Positions 12,978 to 18,241 of a DNA stretch of 18,241 nucleotides are shown here, one piece after another. This stretch comes from an uncultured bacterium. GTDB lineage: Bacteria; Bacillota; Clostridia; Lachnospirales; Lachnospiraceae. Both the position numbers and the translations under genes were made by a program. How positions within the stretch are numbered: the first letter of the stretch is position 1; each line of letters starts with the position of its first letter. The stretch is from positions 1-18,241 of the forward strand of contig CAJMMS010000036.1 in the NCBI GenBank assembly GCA_905214675.1, in the 5' to 3' direction. The notes beneath the pieces were generated by a model that saw only the letters and a list, made by a program, of their open reading frames with translations, ran no database searches and had not been told where the DNA came from.

Positions 12978-13082
12978 GTAAAAAGAATTTACCCTTCAAA
13001 AATTTTTTTTACGAACCCCTTATTAATTATTTATACTCCCCTCGAAACATCCGGTAGCTCCCCTACCGGATGTTTCATTTTT
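12978..13082 (+). ncRNA. Candidate C-rich small RNA, about 105 nt
   Basis: The span is set by the promoter at 12943-12971 and the terminator ending near 13082. It has no plausible ORF. Single-stranded parts and the hairpin loop expose C-rich motifs: CCCC near 13016-13019, CTCCCC near 13036-13041, and CTCCC in the loop at 13058-13062. C-rich loops that pair with Shine-Dalgarno sequences are a hallmark of several Firmicutes trans-acting sRNAs, such as the RsaE/RoxS type. The alternative is a transcription attenuator for the rhodanese gene at 13181. Confidence 0.45.
13044..13082 (+). terminator. Strong terminator hairpin
   Basis: GAAACATCCGGTAG (13044-13057), loop CTCCC, and the perfect complement at 13063-13076, followed by ATTTTT. 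No upstream gene on this strand needs it, which points to an RNA gene or an attenuator. Confidence 0.8.
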
Positions 13083-13180
13083 AGCGGAAAAAGCTTAAAA
13101 GGATATCAGGAATCTCTTTACACCAGAACAACAAGTTTGACATATGATAAAGTGGAAGGAGTGAAAAAGGCGGGGAGATT

Positions 13181-13477
13181 ATGCAATATGAGATGATTTC
13201 GGATAAAGAACTGGACCATTTTTTACAGGAAGGAAAGGCATTTGTGATAGATCTCAGATCACCCTGGGAATATGCCAGATATCATATTCCGGGGGCGGTA
13301 AATATTCCGTATGAGCGGCTTGGTACAGTCAGAGGTCTGCCAAAAGAGGTACCACTGATCTTTTACTGTGAACGAGGATCTGTCAGCATGCGGGCAGCAG
13401 AAGAAATGGCAGAAAAAGGATATCAGACCAAAAGTCTGACTGGTGGGATTCATTCCTGGCATGGAAAGCTTGGATGA
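13181..13477 (+). CDS. Single-domain rhodanese-like protein
   Basis: 98 aa, one rhodanese domain. Visible motifs are VIDLRSPWEYARYHIPGAVNIPY (CH2A-type region, about 22-44), the active-site loop FYCERGSVS with catalytic Cys63, and GGIHSW near the end. Such proteins transfer sulfane sulfur to cyanide or protein acceptors; the physiological acceptor here is unknown. The start is supported by a GGGGAG run, though the spacing to the ATG is unusually short. It lies downstream of the candidate sRNA/attenuator hairpin and upstream of a promoter at 13492. Confidence 0.9.
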   Translation: MQYEMISDKELDHFLQEGKAFVIDLRSPWEYARYHIPGAVNIPYERLGTVRGLPKEVPLIFYCERGSVSMRAAEEMAEKGYQTKSLTGGIHSWHGKLG

Positions 13478-13491
13478 ATTGCGGAAAAGGA

Positions 13492-13520
13492 TTGACAGAC
13501 AAAAACGACCAGATTATAGT
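13492..13520 (+). promoter_or_regulatory. Promoter of the yfcE-like / methyltransferase / protease cluster
   Basis: TTGACA (13492-13497), 17-bp spacer, TATAGT (13515-13520), about 80 bp upstream of the start at 13603. Confidence 0.75.
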
Positions 13521-13602
13521 AGGGTATAGTAAAAAGAAAGTGCCACAGATTCAAGTCGGACGCACGTGAAAACTGGCATGCAAGAAGCAAAGGAGACAAT
13601 TT

Positions 13603-14145
13603 ATGAAGTTAATGTTTGCATCTGATATACACGGTTCTGCATATTACTGCAGAAAGATGATCGAAGCGTATCAGGCGGAAGAGGCAGTCCGCCTGATTCT
13701 TTTAGGTGATATTCTTTATCATGGACCAAGAAACGACCTTCCAAAAGAATATGCACCCAAAGAAGTGATCGCCATGTTAAATCCAATGAAACAGGATATC
13801 TGTGCAGTTCGTGGAAACTGCGAAGCAGAGGTAGATCAGATGGTGCTGGATTTTCCGGTTATGGCAGATTACTGTGTGATCCTGGATAAAGAGAGGACTA
13901 TTTATGCGACACATGGACATATATATAATGAGACGAACCTTCCGCCGCTCAAAGAAGGTGATATTCTGATCCATGGTCATACACATGTGTTGAAAGCAGA
14001 AAAAAGAGAACACTATACACTGTTGAATCCAGGATCTGTGTCGATTCCCAAAGAGGGAAATCCACCAAGCTATGCAGTTCTGGAGGATGGACATTTTACG
14101 ATCAAAGGTTTTGATGGCACAATCCTGAAGGAATTGCAGTTATAG
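13603..14145 (+). CDS. yfcE: YfcE/MJ0936-family metallophosphoesterase
   Basis: 180 aa, the usual size for YfcE phosphodiesterases. Metal-binding residues are visible: D8 and H10 (SDIHG), D36 (LLGDI), N72 (RGNCE), H104 (ATHGH), and H126/H128 (HGHTH). Members hydrolyse phosphodiester bonds in small substrates with Mn2+; the true substrate is unknown. RBS AAAGGAG. First gene of a cluster with the RNA methyltransferase 28 nt downstream. A second member of the family lies at 17343; the two are divergent paralogs. Confidence 0.88.
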   Translation: MKLMFASDIHGSAYYCRKMIEAYQAEEAVRLILLGDILYHGPRNDLPKEYAPKEVIAMLNPMKQDICAVRGNCEAEVDQMVLDFPVMADYCVILDKERTIYATHGHIYNETNLPPLKEGDILIHGHTHVLKAEKREHYTLLNPGSVSIPKEGNPPSYAVLEDGHFTIKGFDGTILKELQL

Positions 14146-14173
14146 ACATCACTTATACGATTATGGAGAAAAT

Positions 14174-15322
14174 ATGAAAATTTATGAATTGATTGCCCCA
14201 TGCCATTTTGGTCTGGAGGCGGTATTAAAAAGAGAAATTACAGATCTTGGGTACGAGATCAGCAAAGTGGAAGATGGCAAAGTTACGTTTCTGGGCGATG
14301 CACAGGCAATCTGTTATGCGAATATATTTTTGCGTACGGCAGAACGTATTTTACTGAAAGTCGGAACCGTGCATGCGGAGACGTTTGATGAACTGTTTGA
14401 AGGAGTACGGGCACTTCCGTGGGAAAACTATATTCCGGAGAATGGCAAATTCTGGGTGACGAAAGCAACTTCTGTAAAGAGCAAACTGTTCAGTACATCG
14501 GATATCCAGTCAATTGTGAAAAAAGCAATGGTCCGGAGAATGGAACAGGCATATGGAAAATCCTGGTTTGAAGAGGATGGAGCAGCTTATCCGGTGCGCG
14601 TGACTTTCATGAAAGATGAAGCAGTGATCAGTCTGGATACGACAGGGATTTCACTGCACAAAAGAGGATATCGGCAGAATACAGCAAAAGCGCCGATCTC
14701 AGAGACGCTGGCGGCAGCGCTGATCATGCTGACACCATGGAAACGTGACCGGATCCTGGTAGACCCGTTTTGCGGAAGCGGAACGTTTCCGATTGAGGCG
14801 GCGATGATGGCAGCAAATATTGCACCGGGCATGAACCGCAGTTTTCTTTCGGAAAACTGGGGGAATCTGATTGAAAAGAGATACTGGTACGATGCAGTGG
14901 AAGAGGCGCAGGAAGGCATCAATCTGGAAATAGAGACAGATATTCAGGGATATGACCTGGATGCGGCAGTAGTAGCTTCTGCCAGAGAGAATGCGAAACG
15001 TGCAGGGGTAGAGAATCTGATCCATTTTCAGCAGCGTCCGGTCAGTGAACTGCATCATCCGAAAAAATACGGATTTATCATCACCAATCCGCCTTATGGA
15101 GAGAGACTGGAAGAAAAAGCGGAACTTCCGGCACTTTACCGGCAGATCGGAGAAAGCTTTGACCGGCTGGATACTTGGTCGAAATATCTGATCACAAGTT
15201 ATGAGGATGCACAGCATTACATAGGAAAAAAGGCAGATAAAAACCGAAAAATTTATAATGGCATGATCCGGACTTATTTTTATCAGTATTTAGGACCGAG
15301 ACCGCCGAAACGGGAGAAATAA
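14174..15322 (+). CDS. THUMP-domain class I RNA methyltransferase (RlmL/YpsC-type)
   Basis: 382 aa with an N-terminal ferredoxin-like/THUMP region (about 1-160) and a Rossmann-type SAM-dependent methyltransferase domain. Motif I is DPFCGSGTFPIEAA (197-210), and the catalytic motif is NPPYGERL (305-312), typical of N2-guanine RNA methylation. The length matches the YpsC/RlmL-N family, which modifies 23S rRNA (G2445-type position); E. coli RlmL is a longer fusion with RlmK. GGAG lies 6 nt before the ATG. Probably cotranscribed with the flanking genes; the protease start is 1 nt after its stop. Confidence 0.9.
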   Translation: MKIYELIAPCHFGLEAVLKREITDLGYEISKVEDGKVTFLGDAQAICYANIFLRTAERILLKVGTVHAETFDELFEGVRALPWENYIPENGKFWVTKATSVKSKLFSTSDIQSIVKKAMVRRMEQAYGKSWFEEDGAAYPVRVTFMKDEAVISLDTTGISLHKRGYRQNTAKAPISETLAAALIMLTPWKRDRILVDPFCGSGTFPIEAAMMAANIAPGMNRSFLSENWGNLIEKRYWYDAVEEAQEGINLEIETDIQGYDLDAAVVASARENAKRAGVENLIHFQQRPVSELHHPKKYGFIITNPPYGERLEEKAELPALYRQIGESFDRLDTWSKYLITSYEDAQHYIGKKADKNRKIYNGMIRTYFYQYLGPRPPKREK

Positions 15323-15323
15323 T

Positions 15324-16673
15324 TTGTTAAGAAAGATTCAGAAAATACTGATCATTGTGATCGTATGTCTGACGGCAGTTCTGATCTGTGATGTGTGCAG
15401 ACAGGCTGGCTATACAGAGATACTGCCGGAAATGTTGCACCGGATGTCAGAAACCCAGTCAGAAGAATCAGAATCAGAAACAGAACACAGGGAAGAAAAG
15501 CTTCCGGCATGTTATGATGTCAGAAAAACGGGAAAGGCTCCGACTTTGAAAAATCAGGGAACGCTTGGAACCTGCTGGGCGGTAGCTGCTTCTTCCGTAC
15601 TGGAGTCCAGACTTCTCCCACAGGAATCTGTTGTATTTTCCGCAGATCATATTTCTACACAGAACAGTTATGCCACCGGGCAGGATAAGGGAGGTGCTTA
15701 TATGATCAGCACCGCATATCTTACGGCATGGCAGGGTCCGGTTACCGAAGAGATGGATCCGTACGGAGACGGAGAAACACCGGAGGGGCTTTTGCCAGTC
15801 AGACATGTCCAGGAAGTACAGATGGTCACAGACCGGGATTTTATGACGATCAAAAACCTGATCTACACATATGGTGCTGTGCAGAGTTCTATGTATATGG
15901 ATCTTGGAGGAGAACGGACGCGTTCACCGTTTTATAACAGAGAGCATGCTTCTTACTATTATGATGGGGAAGAACAGATCAATCATGATATTGTGATCCT
16001 TGGATGGGATGATGACTATCCGGCAGAAAATTTTACCCGGATGCCATCCCGTAATGGGGCTTTTATCTGTCAGAACAGTTGGGGGGAAGGATTCGGAGAA
16101 GATGGAATTTTTTATGTTTCTTATGATGATACGTGTATTGGAAGCAACTGTGTTGCCTATACCAGAGTTGAACCGACCGATAATTATGCACATATTTACC
16201 AGTCTGATCTGTGCGGATGGGTAGGACAGATGGGATACGGAGCTGAGGAGTGCTGGTTCGCAAATGTCTATACAGCAGACAGTCCGCAGATCCTTCGTGC
16301 AGTTGGATTCTATGCGACAGGGAAACATACAAAATATGAAATTTACGTAGTGAAAGATTTTCAGAACACGCTTTCCCTTGTTCTGCCGGAAAAAGTACAG
16401 AGAGGTTCCCTTCGCAATGTCGGCTTTTATACCATAGATCTGGAAAAGACTTACTCCATACCGGCAGGTGGAAGCTTTGCTGTTATGGTGAAGGTGAAAG
16501 TGCCAGGCAGCGAGCATCCGGCTGCGATGGAATATCGTTCAGATGAGACAACGGCAAATGTGATCCTGCAGGACGGGCAGGGGTATGTAAGTCCGGATGG
16601 TTATCGCTGGACATCGATGGAAGAGGAATATGATGGAAATATTTGTCTGAAAGCCTATACAGATGATGAATAA
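15324..16673 (+). CDS. Secreted C1-family (papain-like) cysteine protease
   Basis: 449 aa. A TTG start at 15324 is chosen because GGGAG lies upstream and it alone keeps the N-terminal signal/anchor segment (about 8-24); the next Met would lose it. An acidic S/E/T spacer (42-58) precedes the mature domain. Catalytic residues are visible: Q78 (KNQG), C84 (GTCWAVAASS), H221 (NHDIVILGWDDD) and N251 (QNSWGEGFGEDG). A C-terminal beta-rich lobe (about 285-445) resembles the lectin-like domain found on bacterial C1 peptidases. Probably acts at the cell surface; substrate unknown. It starts directly behind the methyltransferase, an unrelated function, so the linkage may be only transcriptional. Confidence 0.88.
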   Translation: MLRKIQKILIIVIVCLTAVLICDVCRQAGYTEILPEMLHRMSETQSEESESETEHREEKLPACYDVRKTGKAPTLKNQGTLGTCWAVAASSVLESRLLPQESVVFSADHISTQNSYATGQDKGGAYMISTAYLTAWQGPVTEEMDPYGDGETPEGLLPVRHVQEVQMVTDRDFMTIKNLIYTYGAVQSSMYMDLGGERTRSPFYNREHASYYYDGEEQINHDIVILGWDDDYPAENFTRMPSRNGAFICQNSWGEGFGEDGIFYVSYDDTCIGSNCVAYTRVEPTDNYAHIYQSDLCGWVGQMGYGAEECWFANVYTADSPQILRAVGFYATGKHTKYEIYVVKDFQNTLSLVLPEKVQRGSLRNVGFYTIDLEKTYSIPAGGSFAVMVKVKVPGSEHPAAMEYRSDETTANVILQDGQGYVSPDGYRWTSMEEEYDGNICLKAYTDDE

Positions 16674-16735
16674 TTATGTTATGATAAACAGTAAGGAAAT
16701 TTTGCGTTTCGTGGCGAGACGGAAAGGGGCAGGAT

Positions 16736-17365
16736 ATGGCAAAAAGAATTGTTTTTGCGACAGGTAATGCAGGCAAGATGAAGGAAGTAAGCATGATTCT
16801 TAAAGATCTCGGACTGCCGGTTGTTTCTATGAAAGAAGCGGGCATTGAGGCTGATATTGTAGAAGATGGTACAACATTTGCAGAAAATGCGGAAATCAAG
16901 GCGCGTGCTGTATACGAACAGTGCCATGACATTGTGTTGGCAGATGATTCCGGACTGGAGATCGATCATCTGAATAAGGAACCGGGGATTTATTCTGCAC
17001 GATATATGGGGGAAGATACTTCCTATCATATTAAAAATGCAAATCTGATCGAACGGCTGTCCGGTGTACCGGACGAAGAGCGCAGCGCACGTTTTGTCTG
17101 TGCGATCGCAGCAGTGCTGCCAGATGGAGCAGTGCTGCACAGCTATGGGACGATCGAAGGGATCATCGGTTACGAAGAACAGGGAGAGAATGGATTTGGA
17201 TACGATCCGATTTTTTATCTTCCGGAATATGGATGTACGACTGCACAGCTTGCGCCGGAAGTAAAAAATGAACTGAGTCACAGAGGAAAGGCACTGCGGG
17301 CTATGAAGGAGCAGCTTAGAGGCTATTTGGGAGGTACAGAGAATGAAAGTACTGATCGTAAGTGA
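16736..17365 (+). CDS. rdgB: Non-canonical purine NTP pyrophosphatase (RdgB/HAM1)
   Basis: 209 aa. It hydrolyses ITP, dITP and XTP to monophosphates, preventing their incorporation into nucleic acids. Family motifs are present: FATGNAGKMKE (7-17), TFAENAEIKA, LADDSGLEID with D70/D71, GENGFGYDPIF, and ELSHRGKALR near the C-terminus. GAAAGGGG lies 8 nt before the ATG. The last 23 nt overlap the next phosphoesterase gene, an arrangement seen often in Clostridia. Confidence 0.95.
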   Translation: MAKRIVFATGNAGKMKEVSMILKDLGLPVVSMKEAGIEADIVEDGTTFAENAEIKARAVYEQCHDIVLADDSGLEIDHLNKEPGIYSARYMGEDTSYHIKNANLIERLSGVPDEERSARFVCAIAAVLPDGAVLHSYGTIEGIIGYEEQGENGFGYDPIFYLPEYGCTTAQLAPEVKNELSHRGKALRAMKEQLRGYLGGTENESTDRK

Positions 17366-17822
17366 TACACATGGAAGAACGGAGAATCTGGAAAAAGTTA
17401 TCGAAATGACAAAGCCATTTGATGCGTTGATCCACCTTGGCGATGTGGAAGGTCAGGAGGATTACATACGCCAGCTTGTTCCATGTGCAGTACATATGGT
17501 CAGTGGAAACAATGACTTCTTTTCCATGCTTCCAAGAGAACTGGAGTTTGAACTGGGTGGATATAAAGTTCTGATCACACATGGACATTATTATTATGTT
17601 TCCCTTAATACGGACGAACTGAGAAGGCAGGCGAGGACACGGGGAAAAGATATCGTGATGTTCGGACATACTCATAAGCCTTATCTGGATGTACAGGAAG
17701 GACTGACCGTACTCAATCCAGGCAGTCTGTCCTATCCAAGACAGGAAGGGCGCAGACCAAGTTACATCTGGATGGAGATTGACGAAGAAGGAAAGGCACA
17801 CTATGAGATCCGGTATCTGTAA
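17343..17822 (+). CDS. YfcE/MJ0936-family metallophosphoesterase, second copy
   Basis: 159 aa with D8/H10 (SDTHG), D34 (LGDVE), N56-N57 (SGNND), H80 (THGH) and H109/H111 (GHTH), so the metal site is complete. It overlaps rdgB by 23 nt, with GGGAGG upstream inside rdgB, implying coupled translation. Its proximity to a nucleotide-cleaning enzyme suggests nucleotide or phosphodiester housekeeping, but the substrate is unknown. It is shorter than the copy at 13603 by about 20 residues. A weak hairpin follows the stop (17826-17850) without a U-run. Confidence 0.88.
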   Translation: MKVLIVSDTHGRTENLEKVIEMTKPFDALIHLGDVEGQEDYIRQLVPCAVHMVSGNNDFFSMLPRELEFELGGYKVLITHGHYYYVSLNTDELRRQARTRGKDIVMFGHTHKPYLDVQEGLTVLNPGSLSYPRQEGRRPSYIWMEIDEEGKAHYEIRYL

Positions 17823-17909
17823 AACCGGATCCCACATTGTGGCTTCCGGCGCGTTTAAAAGTGAATTTTTTGAATTTTTCAAATTGTTTTAAAATTTTGA
17901 AAAAAAGTG

Positions 17910-17938
17910 TTGACAGATGGAAAAAACAATGGTATGAT
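17910..17938 (+). promoter_or_regulatory. Promoter P1 of tRNA operon
   Basis: TTGACA (17910-17915), 17-bp spacer, TATGAT (17933-17938), in an AT-rich region with A/T tracts upstream. Confidence 0.75.
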
Positions 17939-18014
17939 ACAACACGTTGAATGCGATAAGCCAGATACAAAAAGACACAGATGAAAAAGTTGTTGAAAAA
18001 AGTAAAAAAAGTAC

Positions 18015-18043
18015 TTGACAAACCAAAACAACTGATATATAAT
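18015..18043 (+). promoter_or_regulatory. Promoter P2 of tRNA operon
   Basis: TTGACA (18015-18020), 17-bp spacer, TATAAT (18038-18043): perfect consensus, 40 bp before the tRNA-Pro gene. Tandem promoters are common for stable RNA operons. Confidence 0.88.
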
Positions 18044-18083
18044 AAATATCGTGTCAAACAAAAGAAAGAAACGCATAGCATAA

Positions 18084-18158
18084 CGGGGTGTGGCTCAGCT
18101 TGGCTAGAGCGCCTGGTTTGGGACCAGGAGGTCGCAGGTTCGAATCCTGTCACCCCGA
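18084..18158 (+). tRNA. tRNA-Pro (TGG)
   Basis: A 75-nt cloverleaf: acceptor CGGGGTG/CACCCCG, anticodon stem CCTGG/CCAGG with loop TTTGGGA (anticodon TGG at 18119-18121), T loop TTCGAAT, discriminator A. No encoded CCA. Confidence 0.95.
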
Positions 18159-18189
18159 TTGAAATAGGAATATTTCACATAAGCAATGT

Positions 18190-18241
18190 GCGGGTGTAGT
18201 TCAATGGTAGAACACCAGCCTTCCAAGCTGGATACGTGGGT
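18190..18241 (+). tRNA. tRNA-Gly (TCC), cut by window end
   Basis: It begins GCGGGTG with D arm GTTC...GAAC and anticodon stem CCAGC/GCTGG around CTTCCAA (anticodon TCC). The T arm and 3' acceptor strand lie beyond the window. It is 31 bp behind tRNA-Pro, in the same operon. Confidence 0.93.

Larger units (their letters stand above)
12764..13180. other. 417-bp intergenic stretch with promoter, hairpin and small repeat
   Basis: No protein gene is supported. The stretch holds a tandem 10-bp repeat TGGAAAATGC (12882-12891, 12892-12901), a good promoter at 12943-12971, C-rich single-stranded segments, a 14-bp terminator-like hairpin at 13044-13076, and then about 100 bp of AT-rich leader before the rhodanese gene. 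Confidence 0.6.

Noticed and set aside
12888..13196. 102-aa frame running into the rhodanese gene
   Set aside because: It crosses a strong terminator hairpin, lacks an RBS, and overlaps the rhodanese start in another frame.

Overview
The window looks like low-to-mid GC Firmicutes DNA, most likely a Lachnospiraceae-type gut Clostridia. The support is Shine-Dalgarno sites of the GAAAGGGG/AGGAGG type, consensus TTGACA-N17-TATAAT promoters, tRNA genes without encoded CCA, and host genes (ThrE-type exporter pair, E/T-rich surface proteins, rdgB-yfcE pair) typical of that family. No species can be named from sequence alone.

Bases 199-9382 are an integrated filamentous phage (inovirus-type prophage) of about 9.1 kb. 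It is flanked by a 44-bp direct repeat of the 3' half of a tRNA-Arg(ACG) gene; the intact tRNA lies at 9341-9414 on the minus strand and a fragment lies at 199-242. Leftward from a control region run an XRE repressor and a NERD-domain membrane protein. Rightward run two small early genes (the second RHH-like), a 470-bp non-coding hairpin cluster, a possible ssDNA-binding protein, a Glu/Thr-rich single-TM protein, a 46-aa hydrophobic protein, a 53-aa major-coat-like protein followed by a strong terminator, a signal-peptide-bearing pIII-like protein, a pVI-like membrane protein, a Zot/pI-like ATPase, a second hairpin-rich gap, a rolling-circle-type replication protein and a tyrosine integrase that abuts attR. 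No secretin (pIV) is present, as expected for a single-membrane host.

The most unusual feature is a 65-nt leader found three times (3836, 5674, 8187), each 13-18 nt upstream of the start codon of the pIII-like, Zot and integrase genes. Every copy has the same 8-bp closing helix, exactly 49 interior nt, and internal hairpins with some covariation. I read it as a repeated cis-acting RNA that may co-regulate translation of adsorption, assembly and integration genes.

The lysogeny switch is well resolved. A perfect rightward promoter (1409-1437) has a TCCC-N8-GGGA operator inside its spacer, and a second copy lies 31 bp away next to the repressor start. The leftward repressor-NERD operon would end at the tRNA terminator that persists at attL.

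To the right of attR is ordinary chromosome: a two-gene ThrE-type exporter overlapping a secreted leucine-rich-repeat protein; a small TSKN-repeat protein on the opposite strand; an intergenic stretch with a possible C-rich small RNA of about 105 nt; a rhodanese; a cluster of YfcE-type phosphoesterase, THUMP-type RNA methyltransferase and secreted C1 cysteine protease; rdgB with a second YfcE-type phosphoesterase; and a tRNA-Pro/tRNA-Gly operon with tandem promoters, cut by the window end.
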